From NCBI RefSeq assembly GCF_013364195.1, contig NZ_CP054918.1, positions 1,601,001 to 1,665,000 of the forward strand: a stretch of DNA of 64,000 nt, written 5' to 3'. Under the pieces are notes generated by a model, which saw only the letters and a list, made by a program, of their open reading frames with translations, was not told the origin of the DNA and made no database searches. Below are positions 41,127 to 48,555 of this stretch, in pieces. The translations under genes were made by a program, and so were the position numbers. The stretch's first letter is position 1, and each line of letters begins with the position of its first letter. The DNA comes from Streptomyces sp. NA04227. GTDB lineage: Bacteria; Actinomycetota; Actinomycetes; Streptomycetales; Streptomycetaceae.

Positions 41127-42170
41127 CTACTCCCCCGCCGCCCCTGAGCCCTGCCCTGACTCGCCCCTCTCGCCCTCCGGCGGCCAAGCGTCGCCCCAAT
41201 CCGCGTCCCGGGCCGCCTTGTACAGGTCGCCGTGGCGCTTGGTCACCGTCGTGCGGCGCAGGCCGGGGTCGCGTTCGCAGAGGTCGAGCAGGACCTGGCC
41301 CTTGCGGATCTGGGGCTTGCGCACGATCCGGGACGGGGCGGGGTCGACGGGGAAGCGGGTGGCCGCGACGTAGCTGAACTTCTCGTCCTCGTAGGCCAGG
41401 GAGCCGCCCTTGACCTGCCGGTGCAGGGAGGTGCGGCTGAGGCGGACGGAGAAGTGGCACCAGTCGGTGCCGGGCACGATCGGGCAGTCGGCGGCGTGCG
41501 GGCAGGGGGCGGCGATGTGGAAGCCCGCCTCGATGAGGCGGGTACGGGCCTCGATCACCCGGGCGTAACCGTCCGGGGTGCCGGGCTCGATGACGACGAC
41601 CGCCTGCCCCACGCGCGCGGCGGCACGCACCGCCAACTCCCGGTCCGCGTCGGTGAGTTCGCCCAGTACGTAGGAGAGCGTCACGAGGTCCGCCGACGGG
41701 ACGTCCAGCCCCGTACCGATACGCGCCCGCCGCCACTCGGTCCCGTCCAGCGGTGCGAAGCTCCCGGTGAGTTCGCGGCCGAGGGCGAGCGCGGGCTCGG
41801 CCCAGTCCAGGACCGTGACCGGCCGCCGCCCCTCCCACACCGCGTTGGCCGCCCAGACGGCCGCGCCGGTACCGCCGCCGATGTCGCTGTGCGCACCCGG
41901 CCGCCAGTCCGGCGCCGCGTCGGCCAGGGCCTCCAGGGCGGAGCGGACGGCCTCGAAGGTGGCGGGCATCCGGTACGCGGCGTAGGCGGCGACGTCAGCA
42001 CGGTCCCGCAGTACGGGCGCCTCGGTCGGGGTGCGGCCCCGGTAGTTCGCGATGAGCCGGTCCACGGCCTGGGCGGCGCGCTTGGGCGGCAGGCCGTCGA
42101 GAAGGGTGGCGAGGGCGGTGCGCAGGGCGTCGGCGGGGGCGGCGTCCGGGGCGGGGATCGGGGCGTTCAC
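41127..42170 (-). CDS. Rsm22-type (small ribosomal subunit) SAM-dependent methyltransferase
   Basis: 347 residues from GTG 42170; TAAAAT (42183-42178 on the minus strand) lies 7 bp before it, so the mRNA is probably leaderless. 'YAAYRMPATFEAVRSALEAL' and the SAM-binding 'HSDIGGGTGAAVWAANAVW' identify the Rsm22 family. 'LVTLSYVLGELTDADRE', 'VVVIEPGTPDGYARVIEAR' and the Cys cluster 'CPHAADCPIVPGTDWCHF' (probable Fe-S or zinc site) complete it. Bacterial relatives are linked to ribosome small-subunit assembly, though the modified base is not settled. It is a single gene, divergent from the trypsin-like protease. Confidence 0.9.
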   Translation of the reverse strand: MNAPIPAPDAAPADALRTALATLLDGLPPKRAAQAVDRLIANYRGRTPTEAPVLRDRADVAAYAAYRMPATFEAVRSALEALADAAPDWRPGAHSDIGGGTGAAVWAANAVWEGRRPVTVLDWAEPALALGRELTGSFAPLDGTEWRRARIGTGLDVPSADLVTLSYVLGELTDADRELAVRAAARVGQAVVVIEPGTPDGYARVIEARTRLIEAGFHIAAPCPHAADCPIVPGTDWCHFSVRLSRTSLHRQVKGGSLAYEDEKFSYVAATRFPVDPAPSRIVRKPQIRKGQVLLDLCERDPGLRRTTVTKRHGDLYKAARDADWGDAWPPEGERGESGQGSGAAGE

Positions 42171-42529
42171 CTGGGAGATTTTAGGGGGCGGGGAAGGGTG
42201 GCGAGCGGCGGCAGCGGTGCGGGGCCGGGTCTCCCGGCGGGACTGTCGCCGGTTGCGCTTCTCCTCGGTGGCCGCCACGTCGGCACAGGAATCGTCGGAG
42301 CCGTGTGCGGTGATCCGTATCTGAGCGGGCTCGGTCGGAAGACTTCGGGTCCACACCGCCCTCGTCCCGGACGCGGTCAAGCGCCAACGGCAGGTAAATT
42401 GGCTGTAGTTCAGCGGGTGAGTAGCGAAACCTCCCGTTCCGTCCGGCCTTCGGGTGGGGAGCGGCTACGGTGCCGCCAATGGGGCGCGTACTCGCGGCCC
42501 GCTCAGTGACGAACCACGGGGGAAGACAC
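42171..42529. other. 359-bp divergent promoter region
   Basis: The left edge contains the TAAAAT -10 of the methyltransferase (42178-42183). TAAATT at 42395-42400 is the best -10 for the trypsin gene, giving a leader of about 120 nt. No ORF with a ribosome site and no dyad stands out. A short stretch at 42401-42420 resembles a tRNA D-arm but no tRNA folds from it. Confidence 0.45.
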
Positions 42530-43357
42530 ATGACGCGTACGTCCGGACGGCAACCGGCCCTGCACTCCTTGGCGGCGACCGCGGCGATCGTGTGCGCACT
42601 CGGCGCGACTGCCGTGCCAACCGCCCACGCGAGCAGCGTCTCTGACGATCCGTCAGCAGAGATCATCGGCGGCGGTAACACCACGGTGGAGAAGCACCCC
42701 GCCGTGGTGGCGTTCATCGACGGCAACGGACAGCAGTTTTGCGGCGGCACCCTGGTGGCGCCGACCAAGGTGGTCACCGCGGCGCACTGCAACTTCCACT
42801 TCGGCGGGCCGACCCAGAACCCGTGGACCGTGGTGGGCGGGCGTACCGACCTGAGGACGGACAAGGGCACGGTGCGGCACATCAAGGAGACCTGGCTCCA
42901 CCCCGAGTACGACCACCGCTCCTACACCTACGAGCACGACGTGGCGGTGGTGACACTCGACGAGCCGATGCCGTACAAGCCGATGCCGATCGTGGGAGCG
43001 AAGGAGCGGCGCCTCTACCAACCCGGCGCGAAGGCGCGCTTCCTCGGCTGGGGAACCATGAACGAGGCGGGCGACGCCTCTCCGGTCCTGCGCCGGGCCG
43101 ACGTGCCGATGATCTCCGACGAGCAGTGCGGCGCGGCCCACGGCGACCGATTCAAGCCGAAGGCCATGGTGTGCGTGCACGACCCGGTGAACAGCTCGGG
43201 CGCCTGCCGGGGTGACAGCGGTGGGCCGATGATCGCCAAGGGGCGGCTGGTCGGCATCGTCTCCTGGGGCGGCGACTGCTTCAACGGCAAGGACCCGAAG
43301 GTCTCCACCCGGCTGACCACGTACTCCGCGCTGGTGAAGAAGCAGATCGAGCAGTAG
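42530..43357 (+). CDS. Secreted trypsin-like serine protease (S1 family)
   Basis: 275 residues; GGGGGAAG precedes ATG 42530. A signal peptide ends at AHA-SS (about residue 35) and a short propeptide leads to IIGG at the expected activation site. The triad is His in 'VVTAAHC', Asp in 'YEHDVAVVTL' and Ser in 'CRGDSGGPMI'. The position before the Ser loop (SSGACRGDSGG) has Ser rather than Asp at the S1 pocket base, which argues for a chymotrypsin- or elastase-like rather than Arg/Lys preference. Six cysteines can form the usual disulfides. It is exported and transcribed alone. Confidence 0.94.
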   Translation: MTRTSGRQPALHSLAATAAIVCALGATAVPTAHASSVSDDPSAEIIGGGNTTVEKHPAVVAFIDGNGQQFCGGTLVAPTKVVTAAHCNFHFGGPTQNPWTVVGGRTDLRTDKGTVRHIKETWLHPEYDHRSYTYEHDVAVVTLDEPMPYKPMPIVGAKERRLYQPGAKARFLGWGTMNEAGDASPVLRRADVPMISDEQCGAAHGDRFKPKAMVCVHDPVNSSGACRGDSGGPMIAKGRLVGIVSWGGDCFNGKDPKVSTRLTTYSALVKKQIEQ

Positions 43358-43582
43358 TTCCCGGCAGCCGTGAGGGTGGGGCTGCGGCTACAGGTGGCGG
43401 GGGCGGCTGCTCGCGCGACGGCAGGAAGACCGTGCCCGTGACCAGGCGGGCAACCGCCGACGGCAATCCGCTCCCGCCGAGGCGGGGCCAAAACCGATGG
43501 CCACCACACTCGACCGCCCGCTACCGTCGCCCCCTGTCACCCCACCCCACCCCACCGCCCCCTCACCCGGAAAGCGCCAACC

Positions 43583-43939
43583 GTGACCAGCAAGCAAGCA
43601 CCCACGACAACCCTCTGGCGCCCCACCGGCCCCAAGGAGCTGGAGCTGCTGCGTGAGCTGGACTTCCGCGCCTGGCCGCCCCGGCTTCCCGAGCAGCCGA
43701 TCTTCTACCCGGTCCTCAACGAGGACTACGCCGTGAGGATCGCGCGGGACTGGAACGTCAAGCACGACGGCGCGGGCTTCGTCACCCGGTTCGAGGTCGA
43801 GAGCGACTTCCTGCGCAGGTATCCGGTCCAGCAGGCGGGCGGGCGGACCATCCTTGAGCTGTGGGTACCAGCCGAGGAGCTCGACGAGTTCAACGCGCAC
43901 ATCGTCGGCGGGATCCAGGTGGTTCACGAGTTTCGCTGA
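43583..43939 (+). CDS. Conserved hypothetical protein, 118 residues
   Basis: GTG 43583 lies in a CA-rich stretch without a clear ribosome site. 'LWRPTGPKELELLRELDFRAWPPRLPEQPIFYPVLNEDYAVRIARDWNV' followed by 'GFVTRFEVESDFLRRYPVQ' and 'ELWVPAEELDEFNAHIVGGIQVVHEF' is a compact alpha/beta protein of a widespread bacterial family, sometimes labelled 'ADP-ribosylation/crystallin J1'. I see none of the ADP-ribosylglycohydrolase motifs, so that label should not be read as a function. The pattern (small, cytoplasmic, YPVL...ARDW core) suggests a binding protein. It precedes the EACC1-caspase locus by 250 bp with no evident link. Confidence 0.75.
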   Translation: MTSKQAPTTTLWRPTGPKELELLRELDFRAWPPRLPEQPIFYPVLNEDYAVRIARDWNVKHDGAGFVTRFEVESDFLRRYPVQQAGGRTILELWVPAEELDEFNAHIVGGIQVVHEFR

Positions 43940-44091
43940 GCTGCGGAGACGGAGACGGAGGCGGAGACTGCCGCGACCGGCTACTTCGCCCCCCGCCTCC
44001 CCTCCCGCGACCGGCTTCTTCGCGCCGGTCTTCCCTCCCACGACCAAACTCCTGCGGACATGGCCTGGCGCGGGGCCGGCAGGGGCACCGG

Positions 44092-44128
44092 GCTCTCAAC
44101 TACACGCGCTGCACGGTTAGTTGAGAGC
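44092..44128. promoter_or_regulatory. 11-bp inverted repeat upstream of the EACC1-caspase operon
   Basis: GCTCTCAACTA (44092-44102) and TAGTTGAGAGC (44118-44128) are perfect complements 15 nt apart, 58 bp before the EACC1 start. The centre-to-centre spacing of the arms is 26 bp (about two and a half turns). A TAGCCT at 44131 may be the -10. This is the only candidate control site of the locus. Confidence 0.6.
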
Positions 44129-44186
44129 GGTAGCCTCATCTGGCGGCGTCCGGTACGCCGACGGTGCGAGGGTGAGGGAGCCGCGC

Positions 44187-44624
44187 GTGCGCTTGGAACT
44201 GCGTTTCCCTGACGGGGAGTTGGCGGAGGAGGAACTGCGGTCACTGCACATGTGGTTGCTGGCGGATCCGGCCGCGCGGCGGCACGCCGGACCGGAGCTG
44301 GGAACGTCGCGGGCGCCCGTACCCGGAGCACAGGGTGATCTGCTGGATGTCGTGTCGTTGGTGGTGGGCAGCGGCTTCAACGCCGCGACCCTCGCCCTGT
44401 CCCTGGTCGCCTGGCGCGGCACGCGACCGCAGCAGCCGACGATGACCGTGGAGCGGCCGGACGGCATGCGGATCACCGTCGCGTACTCCTCCGCGGAGGA
44501 GGCACGCCGTCTCATCGAGTCGCTGACGGACGGCCCCGAGGGCGGGGTTGACCGGCCTGCCGATCCCGAGGGCGGGGTCGACCGGCCCGCCGACCCCGAG
44601 GGCGGCGATGGCCACTCTGCCTGA
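44187..44624 (+). CDS. EACC1 (effector-associated constant component 1) protein
   Basis: 145 residues from GTG 44187, with GAGGGAG 7 nt upstream. 'LELRFPDGELAEEELRSLHMWLLADPAARRHAGPEL' and 'GDLLDVVSLVVGSGFNAATLALSLVAWRGTRPQQPTMTVERPDGMRITVAYSSAEEARRLIESL' follow the EACC1 pattern: a ferredoxin-like half, a glycine-broken hydrophobic helix, and a C-terminal strand-helix. EACC1 proteins are the constant partner of variable effectors in NTP-dependent conflict systems of multicellular bacteria. Its C-terminus is a Glu-Gly-Gly-Val-Asp-Arg repeat. The stop overlaps the caspase gene by 17 bp, so the two form one translational unit. Confidence 0.85.
   Translation: MRLELRFPDGELAEEELRSLHMWLLADPAARRHAGPELGTSRAPVPGAQGDLLDVVSLVVGSGFNAATLALSLVAWRGTRPQQPTMTVERPDGMRITVAYSSAEEARRLIESLTDGPEGGVDRPADPEGGVDRPADPEGGDGHSA
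44535..44605. repeat. 30-bp repeat (2.4 copies) at the EACC1-caspase junction
   Basis: Units 44535-44564 and 44565-44594 (27/30 identical), and a partial third to 44605. They encode the EGGVDRPADP repeats of EACC1; the third partial copy supplies the GAGGGCGG that serves as ribosome site for the caspase gene. The unit is a multiple of three, so copy number can vary without breaking the frame. Confidence 0.88.
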
Positions 44625-46407
44625 CCCGTCGGCGTCACGCGCGGTCCTGGTCGGCGTCGGCTCCTTCGGGACGCTCGACGATCTGCCCGCCGTCGAGCCC
44701 AGTACCAGGATGCTGGCGCAGCTCCTGACCGAGCAGCACATCCTGGGACTGCCGACCGAACACTGCCGTGCGGTGCTGAATCCGCAGACGCCCCGTCAGC
44801 TCTCCAAGCCGATAGCCGAGGCGGCGCAGGAGGCGACGGACGCGCTCGTCGTCTACTACGCGGGGCACGGGCTCATCGAACCGCGAACCGGCCTGCTCCA
44901 CTTGGCGGTTGCGGACAGCGACCGGATGTCGGTGCACGACACGGCGGCACCGTACGAGTGGATCCGGCGGACCATCGAGCAGAGCCCCGCCGCCCGGAAG
45001 ATCGTCATAGTCGACTGCTGCTACAGCGCGCGGGCCTTCGGTGTTCAGTCGGCCGAGGCGGACTTGGAGGTCGAGGGCACGTACCTGCTGGTCGCCTCCG
45101 CCGAGAACGCCGTCGCGATCGCCCCGCGGGGAGAGCAGTACACCGCCTTCACCGGCGAGCTGATCCGGCTGATCGGCAACGGCCTGCAGAAGGGCGGGGC
45201 GTTCCTCGACCTGGACACGGTCTACCGCCAACTGCGCCTGGAACTCGGCCTGAAGGGCCTGCCCGAACCGCACCGGCTGTGCCGGAACGACCTGGGCAAG
45301 GCACCCTTCGTACACAACACGGCGTACCAGCCCCTGCCGACCGCGACAGGTTCGAGCTGGAGCAGGTGGACCGCCGACCAGAACTCCGGTTCCGCAGCGG
45401 GGGATCCGGTGGAGACGAAGTCCGAGCCGTACGTGCGGCTCGCCACCCTGCGCAGCCTCCTGGACCAGCTGATCCAGCAGGTCTCCCCCGCCCAGAGCCT
45501 CGCCGACACGCTGACCACGATCACGGAGGGCGTGGTCGCGGGTCTGGGGTACGAGCTCGCCGCCCTCAATCTGGTACGTCCGGACGGGGACCTCGTCGTC
45601 GCCGCGATCACGGGAAACCCCGCTGCCGCAGCCCTGTTGGAGGGCAAGGTCGGCTCCCGCTCGTCCTGGGAGCGTCGTCTGTCGATGGGCGAGGCATGGG
45701 GAGACCTCCGGTTCATCCCGTACACCGAGGGCTGGGGCCTCGACGAGGACGACGTACCGGAATGGCACTCCGAGGGGCCCGAGCCGCGGATGGAGGACGA
45801 GTGGCATCGCGAGGACCGCCTCTACGCACCCCTGTACTCCGCAGGCAGCAAGAGCCTCCGCGACCTCGTGGGTGTCATCTCCGTCGACATGCCACGCAAC
45901 GGCCGTCGTCCGGGCGCCTGGGGACAGGAGGCGCTTCAGGTGTACGCGGCCCATGCCGCCGTGGCGCTCAGCAACGCGCAGCTGAGGTCGGACATGCAAC
46001 GTGCCATGGCCCGGCTGGAACGCGAGCATCAGGCGCGCCTTGCCAGCGAAGAGGCGTTCCGTCAATCCTTCGCGTACGCATCCTCGGGCATGGTGATCGC
46101 CGAGTTCGACGGCCAGGAACCGGGACGGATCATGCGCACCAACGACGCCCTGTGCCGGATGCTGGGCAGCCGTTCGTCGAGCCTGATCGGCATGTCGTTC
46201 ACCGGGCTGACCCACCCCGATGATGTCAGGACGCTGCTCGACACCCCTGCCAGGGGCGGGCGGGCACGGGTGCGACTGTTGCGGCGGGACGGCTCAACTC
46301 TGTGGGTCTCGATCCGCAACAGCGTCGTCGCGGACACCAACGGACCGCGCTTCCTCCTCGCTCACGTCCAGGACATCGAAGAAGCGCCGTCGGCCACGCC
46401 TCCGTAG
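44608..46407 (+). CDS. Caspase-fold protease fused to GAF and PAS domains (EACC1-associated)
   Basis: 599 residues from ATG 44608. Residues 8-245 are a C14 caspase/metacaspase-like domain: 'SRAVLVGVGSFGTLDDLPAV', catalytic H87 in 'VVYYAGHGLIEP' and catalytic C138 in 'IVIVDCCYSARAF', matching EACC1-associated bacterial caspases. A linker (246-290) leads to a GAF domain (about 296-462, 'ADTLTTITEGVVAGLGYELAALNLV' to 'LQVYAAHAAVALSNAQL'), then a coiled helix (465-490) and a PAS domain (about 488-595, 'FRQSFAYASSGMVIAEFDG' to 'WVSIRNSVVADTNG'). GAF-PAS tandems usually gate kinases, phosphatases or cyclases; here they should gate proteolysis. The substrate and ligand are unknown. There is no signal peptide, so it is cytoplasmic. 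Confidence 0.9.
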   Translation: MATLPDPSASRAVLVGVGSFGTLDDLPAVEPSTRMLAQLLTEQHILGLPTEHCRAVLNPQTPRQLSKPIAEAAQEATDALVVYYAGHGLIEPRTGLLHLAVADSDRMSVHDTAAPYEWIRRTIEQSPAARKIVIVDCCYSARAFGVQSAEADLEVEGTYLLVASAENAVAIAPRGEQYTAFTGELIRLIGNGLQKGGAFLDLDTVYRQLRLELGLKGLPEPHRLCRNDLGKAPFVHNTAYQPLPTATGSSWSRWTADQNSGSAAGDPVETKSEPYVRLATLRSLLDQLIQQVSPAQSLADTLTTITEGVVAGLGYELAALNLVRPDGDLVVAAITGNPAAAALLEGKVGSRSSWERRLSMGEAWGDLRFIPYTEGWGLDEDDVPEWHSEGPEPRMEDEWHREDRLYAPLYSAGSKSLRDLVGVISVDMPRNGRRPGAWGQEALQVYAAHAAVALSNAQLRSDMQRAMARLEREHQARLASEEAFRQSFAYASSGMVIAEFDGQEPGRIMRTNDALCRMLGSRSSSLIGMSFTGLTHPDDVRTLLDTPARGGRARVRLLRRDGSTLWVSIRNSVVADTNGPRFLLAHVQDIEEAPSATPP

Positions 46408-46416
46408 CTGTCACAG

Positions 46417-47367
46417 TCATCTTCCGCCCTCAGCCGAGGGAAGATCCGCCTGCCCCCCACCCCGCGTCAGCGCCAGCAACTCCCGCCCCGGCCCGCCGGG
46501 ACGCTGCCCCCGGGGCCACACCGCCCGCAGGTCGCGTGCCAGGTGCAGGTCCGCGACCGGTACCGCCACCAGCCGGTGGGACGCCAACTCGTCGCCCACC
46601 GCCAGCTCGCTGAGGACCGCCGGACCCGCGCCGCTCAGCGCCGCCGACTTGACCGCTGTCGTCGAGGCCAGTTCGAGGAGCGGAACGGCAAGGCCGCCGT
46701 GCGGCGCCAGGGCGGCGTCGAGGACCTCGCGCGTGCCCGAGCCCTCCTCCCGCAGGATGAGCTGCGTCGCTGCCAACTCGGCGGCCGCGACGGGCTTTCG
46801 GCGCCGGGCCCAGGGGTGCGACGGGGCCGTGACGACCGTCAGCCAGTCGTGCCCGATCACCGCGCTGTCCAGACCTTGCAGCACCGCCACGCCCTCGACG
46901 AAACCCAGGTCCGCCTTTCCGCCGAGTACCCGTGAGGCCACCATCGCCGAGTTGCCGGCCTGCAGGGTCACCGCCGTCTCCGGACGGGCCGCGTGCAGGG
47001 CGATCAGCCACCCGGGGAGCAGGTACTCGGCGATCGTCAGGCTCGCCGCGACCCGCAGCCGTGAGTCCCGCCGCGTGCGCAGCGCCTGTGCGCCCGCGTC
47101 GAACGCCTCCGCCGCCTCGACGATCCGCCGCGCCCACTCCGCGACCAGCGCCCCCTGCTCCGTGAGCCGTGATCCGGTCGGCGAGCGGTGCACGAGGGCC
47201 ACCCCGAGCTGCCGCTCCATCGCCCGGATCCGGCCGCTGGCCGCGGGCTGGGTGATCCCGAGGTCCCGGGCCGCCCGGCCGAGACTGCCCAGCCTGCCCA
47301 CGGCGAGCAGCAGTTCCAGCGAACCGAGATCGGGTACGCGGTGCGCCAGCGGTCCGGGGGAGGTCAT
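46417..47367 (-). CDS. LysR family transcriptional regulator
   Basis: 316 residues. The winged HTH is at residues 12-72: 'LGSLELLLAVGRLGSLGRAARDLGITQPAASGRIRAMERQLGVALVHRS'. The periplasmic-binding-protein-like effector domain spans 95-300. The gene is divergent from the TDT transporter with 70 bp between starts, the standard layout for a LysR protein controlling its neighbour. A 17-bp palindrome covers its own start codon, which suggests autorepression. Its co-inducer may be the anion or weak acid moved by the transporter. It ends 9 bp from the converging caspase gene. Confidence 0.94.
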   Translation of the reverse strand: MTSPGPLAHRVPDLGSLELLLAVGRLGSLGRAARDLGITQPAASGRIRAMERQLGVALVHRSPTGSRLTEQGALVAEWARRIVEAAEAFDAGAQALRTRRDSRLRVAASLTIAEYLLPGWLIALHAARPETAVTLQAGNSAMVASRVLGGKADLGFVEGVAVLQGLDSAVIGHDWLTVVTAPSHPWARRRKPVAAAELAATQLILREEGSGTREVLDAALAPHGGLAVPLLELASTTAVKSAALSGAGPAVLSELAVGDELASHRLVAVPVADLHLARDLRAVWPRGQRPGGPGRELLALTRGGGQADLPSAEGGR

Positions 47368-47381
47368 AAGCCCAGCTTATG
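47365..47381. promoter_or_regulatory. LysR box (CATAAGC-CCA-GCTTATG) over the LysR start codon
   Basis: A 17-bp perfect palindrome containing the T-N11-A core of LysR sites (T at 47367, A at 47379). It begins at the LysR ATG itself (CAT at 47365-47367) and lies 57 bp before the TDT start. Confidence 0.8.
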
Positions 47382-47437
47382 TCCCCATAGGCGTACGGTC
47401 TCTACCCGCAGGTCAGCGGCCCGCCGAGGCTGTACGT

Positions 47438-48517
47438 ATGGCCACGCCCACCGCCCTGCCCCTTGCCGCCGAGAAGACCCGCGCCGTCCAGTGGACGATC
47501 CGCGAACTCACCCCCAACTGGTACGCCGCCGTCATGGGCACCGCCATCGTCGCCACGGCGGGCGCGGCACTGCCCCTGCGAATACCGGGCCTGAGCGTCG
47601 TGTGGGCGCTGTCCGCGATGATGCTCGCCGTCCTGCTGTGTGCCCGTGCCGTCCACTGGGTGCGCCACGGCGACCGGGCCCGGGCCCACCTCGGCGATCC
47701 GGCCGTCGCCCCCTTCTACGGCTGTCTGTCGATGGCCGTCGTCGCGGTGGGCCACGCGGGCCTCGCCGTCGGACAGGGCGTGATCGGCGAACGGGCCGCC
47801 GTCGCCGTGGACGCGCTCCTGTGGAGCTCCGGCACGCTGGTCGGACTCGTGGCCGCGGTGGTCGTGCCGTATCTGATGATCACCCGGCACCGGATCACGG
47901 CCGCCGGGGCGACGCCCGTCTGGCTGCTGCCCCTCGTCGCCCCGATGGTCTCGGCCGCCACCGGCCCCGCACTGATGCCGTATCTGCCCGAGGGCCAGTG
48001 GCGGGACACGCTGGGTGCGGCCTGCCTGGCGATGTTCGGGCTGAGCCTGCTCGCCGTACTGACCGTGGTGCCGCTGGTGGTGCACCGGCTGCTCCACCAC
48101 GGCGCGCTGCCGCTCGCCCTCACGCCGTCGCTGTTCCTGGTGCTCGGCCCCCTCGGTCAGTCGACGACGGCCGCCGGCTCCCTCGCGGACGCCTCGCCCT
48201 TGGTCCCGGGGAGCTTCGCGGCGCTGTACGGCGTGCCCGTGATGGGTTTCGCCCTGCTGTGGTTCGCGCTCGCGCTGGCGCTCGTCGTCCGTGCGCGCCG
48301 GCGGGGCATGGGTTTCGCGATGACGTGGTGGGCGTTCACCTTCCCCGTCGGCACCTGTGCGACCGGCGCGGCCTCCCTCGCCGCGCACACCGGGCTGTAC
48401 GTGTTCGACGGACTGGCCGTCCTCGCCTACGCCTGGCTGGTCGCCGCGTGGCTCCTCGCCCTCTGGCACACCTCACGCGGCCTGTACGAGGGTTCGCTCC
48501 TGCGCCGGGCGACGTGA
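47438..48517 (+). CDS. TDT (tellurite-resistance/dicarboxylate/SLAC1-like) family transporter
   Basis: 359 residues with ten predicted helices. 'LTPNWYAAVMGTAIVATAG' is the TDT family opening (PNWF-x-x-VMGTGI), and 'FGLSLLAVLTVVPLVVHRLLHHGALPLALTPSLFLVLGPLGQS' and 'WWAFTFPVGTCATGAASLA' match the later TehA/Mae1/SLAC1-like helices, with the gating Phe in the 'TWWAFTFPVG' segment. Members carry dicarboxylates, sulfite, chloride or are linked to tellurite resistance. The LysR-controlled actinobacterial type often carries an organic or sulfur anion. ATG 47438 has no strong ribosome site. Confidence 0.92.
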   Translation: MATPTALPLAAEKTRAVQWTIRELTPNWYAAVMGTAIVATAGAALPLRIPGLSVVWALSAMMLAVLLCARAVHWVRHGDRARAHLGDPAVAPFYGCLSMAVVAVGHAGLAVGQGVIGERAAVAVDALLWSSGTLVGLVAAVVVPYLMITRHRITAAGATPVWLLPLVAPMVSAATGPALMPYLPEGQWRDTLGAACLAMFGLSLLAVLTVVPLVVHRLLHHGALPLALTPSLFLVLGPLGQSTTAAGSLADASPLVPGSFAALYGVPVMGFALLWFALALALVVRARRRGMGFAMTWWAFTFPVGTCATGAASLAAHTGLYVFDGLAVLAYAWLVAAWLLALWHTSRGLYEGSLLRRAT

Positions 48518-48555
48518 GTCCGCGTCGCTCCGCCCGCCCGGCCGGACCAGTGGCC

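Noticed and set aside
42401..42470. tRNA-like D-arm (GGCTGTAGTTCAGCGGG)
   Set aside because: No matching acceptor stem, anticodon arm or T-loop (GGTTCRANYCC) follows. Only the D-arm words are present.
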